Positions 14,077 to 15,727 of a DNA stretch of 15,727 nt are shown here, in pieces. The notes beneath the pieces are model-generated. The model made no database searches. It saw only the letters and a program-made list of their open reading frames with translations, and was not told where the DNA came from. Each line of letters starts with the position of its first letter. Position 1 is the stretch's first letter. The position numbers and the translations under genes are program-made. Source of the stretch: JBAXLO01 sp037134755. GTDB taxonomy: Bacteria; Bacteroidota; Bacteroidia; Bacteroidales; JACABE01. The stretch spans positions 1-15,727 of the forward strand of contig JBAXLO010000099.1 of assembly GCA_037134755.1 (NCBI GenBank). The letters run 5' to 3'.

Positions 14077-15727
14077 TTATGGCGTTATATAAATAAGTTT
14101 AGTTGCAGTTGCTGAACATCCTGTAGTAGGATTCGTTTCTATTACATTAATTGTCCATTGTCCATAAGAACCACAAGGATCTTCAAATTGAATAAAAACA
14201 CAGTTCTTTGCAGTAGATGAGCAATAACCTTTCAATCCCGGAGCACTCCATGAATATAAATTGCCCACATTTGCCGGTGTAGAATATTGATAAGTTGCTA
14301 GCTTAGGCACAGAATAGAAATTATTAGGTGAACCGGTAATTATAGGTGATGGAGCAGCTTTAACAGTTACATTGTAAATAGTAGCGGATGCTGCTGTACA
14401 TCCGTAAGAATTAATATAGTTTACACTTACTGTTTGAGCACCGTCATTATTGCAGGTAACTGTAATTGTATTAGTTCCTGCACCTGCTGTAATAGTTCCT
14501 CCCGGCACTGTCCAAACATAAGATGATTTGCCTTCTTCGGTTATGTAAACATTTCCTGCTGAGTTGTTGCATATTCCTGTAGGTCCACTTATAGTAGGAA
14601 CTGGTAAAGGATTTACTGTAACTGTCCATGTTCCTGTAGAAACTATTGGAGTTGTGTTGCAAGTATTATCATTTGTATATCTTTGGTAAGATGTAGTAGC
14701 AGTAACAGGACTTGCAGGAATATAGGTAGATGCTGTTGCTCCACTTATTGCTGAACTGTAACTATCAGCCGAGGATCTCCACTCATAAGTAATAGAATTA
14801 TCTCCTCCGCTTGCATCAGTAGTATTCCCTATTTCTGTGCTAGGATTCGTATTATAACAAATACTTTCGCCTGTTGAAGCTATAGATCCTGCTGCAAAGT
14901 TGTCACGAACTGTTACGGTCCATGTACCTGTGGATACTTCAGGAGTTGTGTTGCAGGTATTATCTTTTACATAACGCTGATAAGAAGTAGTTGTTGTTAA
15001 AGGACCTGCTGGAGTATAGGTAGACAAAGTTGCACCACTAATTGCTGAAGCATAACTATCAGCTGAAGATCTCCATGAATAAGTAATTGAATTATCTCCT
15101 CCACTTGCTATTGTTGAACTGCCTATTTCTGCAATTGGATTTGTATTATAACAAATAGTTTCGCCTGTTGTAGTTATTGCTCCTGAAGCGAAAGCACTAT
15201 AAACTGTCATAGTTATAGGAGATGTATAATCAGAATAACAAACATTGCTGCCGATTGTTGAAACTGTTCTTCTCTGATAATTGGTAGTAGCTGTTAAGGT
15301 TGGTGGTTGGTAGCCTGCCGCTATTTCTGAACCAATGGTAGCATAGCTTCCACTTGCGTTGGTTCGCCATTCATACGTTATCGTATTTGAGCCTGTGCCT
15401 GCTGTGGCAGATGATAATGCAACAGGTGTTGTATTGTTACAAATGGTTTGGGCTGTAGCTATTGTTCCTGCTGTTACTACAGATTGAACATTTACATTAG
15501 CGTAACTTCCGGGTATATCATCACATACACCACTCTTTACCACTGCTCTGAAACTGGTTGTAGTGATAAGGTTTGTTGCAGTATTGGTAGTACCTGTATT
15601 ACTTATATCATACCAATGGTAGCCCATATCGTCAGTGTATTGCCATTTGACAACACTTCCCGTATGACTGTAAAGTGTCAGTACCGTGCTGTTAATGCCG
15701 TTGCATACATTGGCACCACCCGATATA
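14077..15727 (-). CDS. Large secreted Ig/PKD-like repeat protein, 5' end outside the window
   Basis: The frame is open from the window edge to the stop at 14077, giving 549 visible residues; the ATG at 15627 is internal, because the 33 codons before it continue the repeat style (VCNGINSTVLTLYSG, then GSVVKWQY). The visible part is a chain of Ig/PKD-like modules rich in Thr, Ser, Tyr and paired Cys, with recurring phrases ICYNTNP, ITYEWRSSADSY, TSYQRY and NTCNTTP. Two adjacent modules of 98 residues are about three quarters identical. A PKD-like module follows (PVPTISGPTGICNNSAG...SYVWTVPGG), then a Cys-rich last module ending in TATKLIYITP. Such proteins in Bacteroidota are usually surface adhesins or matrix proteins. 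No enzyme domain is visible. The C terminus matches neither the type A sorting domain nor the gliding-motility type B domain, so its export route is uncertain. Confidence 0.85.
   Translation of the reverse strand, partial: ISGGANVCNGINSTVLTLYSHTGSVVKWQYTDDMGYHWYDISNTGTTNTATNLITTTSFRAVVKSGVCDDIPGSYANVNVQSVVTAGTIATAQTICNNTTPVALSSATAGTGSNTITYEWRTNASGSYATIGSEIAAGYQPPTLTATTNYQRRTVSTIGSNVCYSDYTSPITMTVYSAFASGAITTTGETICYNTNPIAEIGSSTIASGGDNSITYSWRSSADSYASAISGATLSTYTPAGPLTTTTSYQRYVKDNTCNTTPEVSTGTWTVTVRDNFAAGSIASTGESICYNTNPSTEIGNTTDASGGDNSITYEWRSSADSYSSAISGATASTYIPASPVTATTSYQRYTNDNTCNTTPIVSTGTWTVTVNPLPVPTISGPTGICNNSAGNVYITEEGKSSYVWTVPGGTITAGAGTNTITVTCNNDGAQTVSVNYINSYGCTAASATIYNVTVKAAPSPIITGSPNNFYSVPKLATYQYSTPANVGNLYSWSAPGLKGYCSSTAKNCVFIQFEDPCGSYGQWTINVIETNPTTGCSATATKLIYITP
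14605..15192 (-). repeat. Two tandem 294-bp coding repeats in the Ig-like protein
   Basis: The units 14899-15192 and 14605-14898 encode 98-residue modules starting FASGAITTTGETICYNTNP and FAAGSIASTGESICYNTNP. They align without gaps at about 75 of 98 residues, and a more diverged module precedes them (about 15193-15480, sharing TICNNTTP and ITYEWR). The near-identity indicates fairly recent duplication within the gene. Copy number could vary among strains. Confidence 0.8.

Overview
The window looks like a low-GC chromosome segment from a member of the Bacteroidota. The evidence is a full-length SprA (the giant outer-membrane translocon of the type IX secretion system, T9SS), the ruvA-sprA-gcvH-vanZ gene order I associate with that phylum, promoter-like sites of the Bacteroidota TAnnTTTG type, start codons mostly without Shine-Dalgarno sequences, and a Cys-paired Ig/PKD-like repeat surface protein. 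Every gene I can support, including three tRNAs, lies on the minus strand, so transcription runs from high to low coordinates. Genus cannot be assigned from what is visible.

Layout in the direction of transcription. (1) 15727-14077: the C-terminal 549 residues of a large secreted Ig-like repeat protein whose start lies outside the window, closed by a clear hairpin terminator. (2) 13906-13627: a tRNA cluster Lys(CTT)-Pro(CGG)-Thr(CGT) with its own promoter-like site; all three anticodons start with C. (3) 13517-4651: ruvA, sprA (7.3 kb, apparently starting at TTG or GTG only 11 bases after ruvA), gcvH and a VanZ-like membrane protein gene. (4) 4527-3736: an unassigned exported protein with a C-terminal region resembling a T9SS type A sorting domain. 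(5) 3620-2983: the ribosomal protein operon rplU-rpmA, with a promoter match upstream and a 13-bp-stem terminator downstream. (6) 2982-2459: a 524-base gap holding a 161-bp MITE-like inverted-repeat element flanked by TTAAA on both sides, a possible gene remnant and short tandem repeats. (7) 2458-229: an AT-rich type II restriction-modification pair, a C5-cytosine methyltransferase overlapping a probable restriction endonuclease of unrecognised subfamily. (8) 228-1: intergenic sequence with a perfect 18-bp palindrome and a repeated hairpin unit.

How the parts relate: SprA would export T9SS cargo; the 263-aa exported protein is a plausible cargo and the Ig-like repeat protein a possible surface adhesin, although the latter shows no recognisable T9SS sorting domain at its C terminus. 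RuvA, GcvH, L21, L27 and the tRNAs are housekeeping functions. The restriction-modification pair, bordered by repeats on both sides, is the most evident accessory module. I see no clear sign of a wholly new multi-gene system. The most open items are the specificity and fold of the endonuclease, the MITE-like element, the small T9SS-like exported protein, and how the Ig-like protein is sorted.
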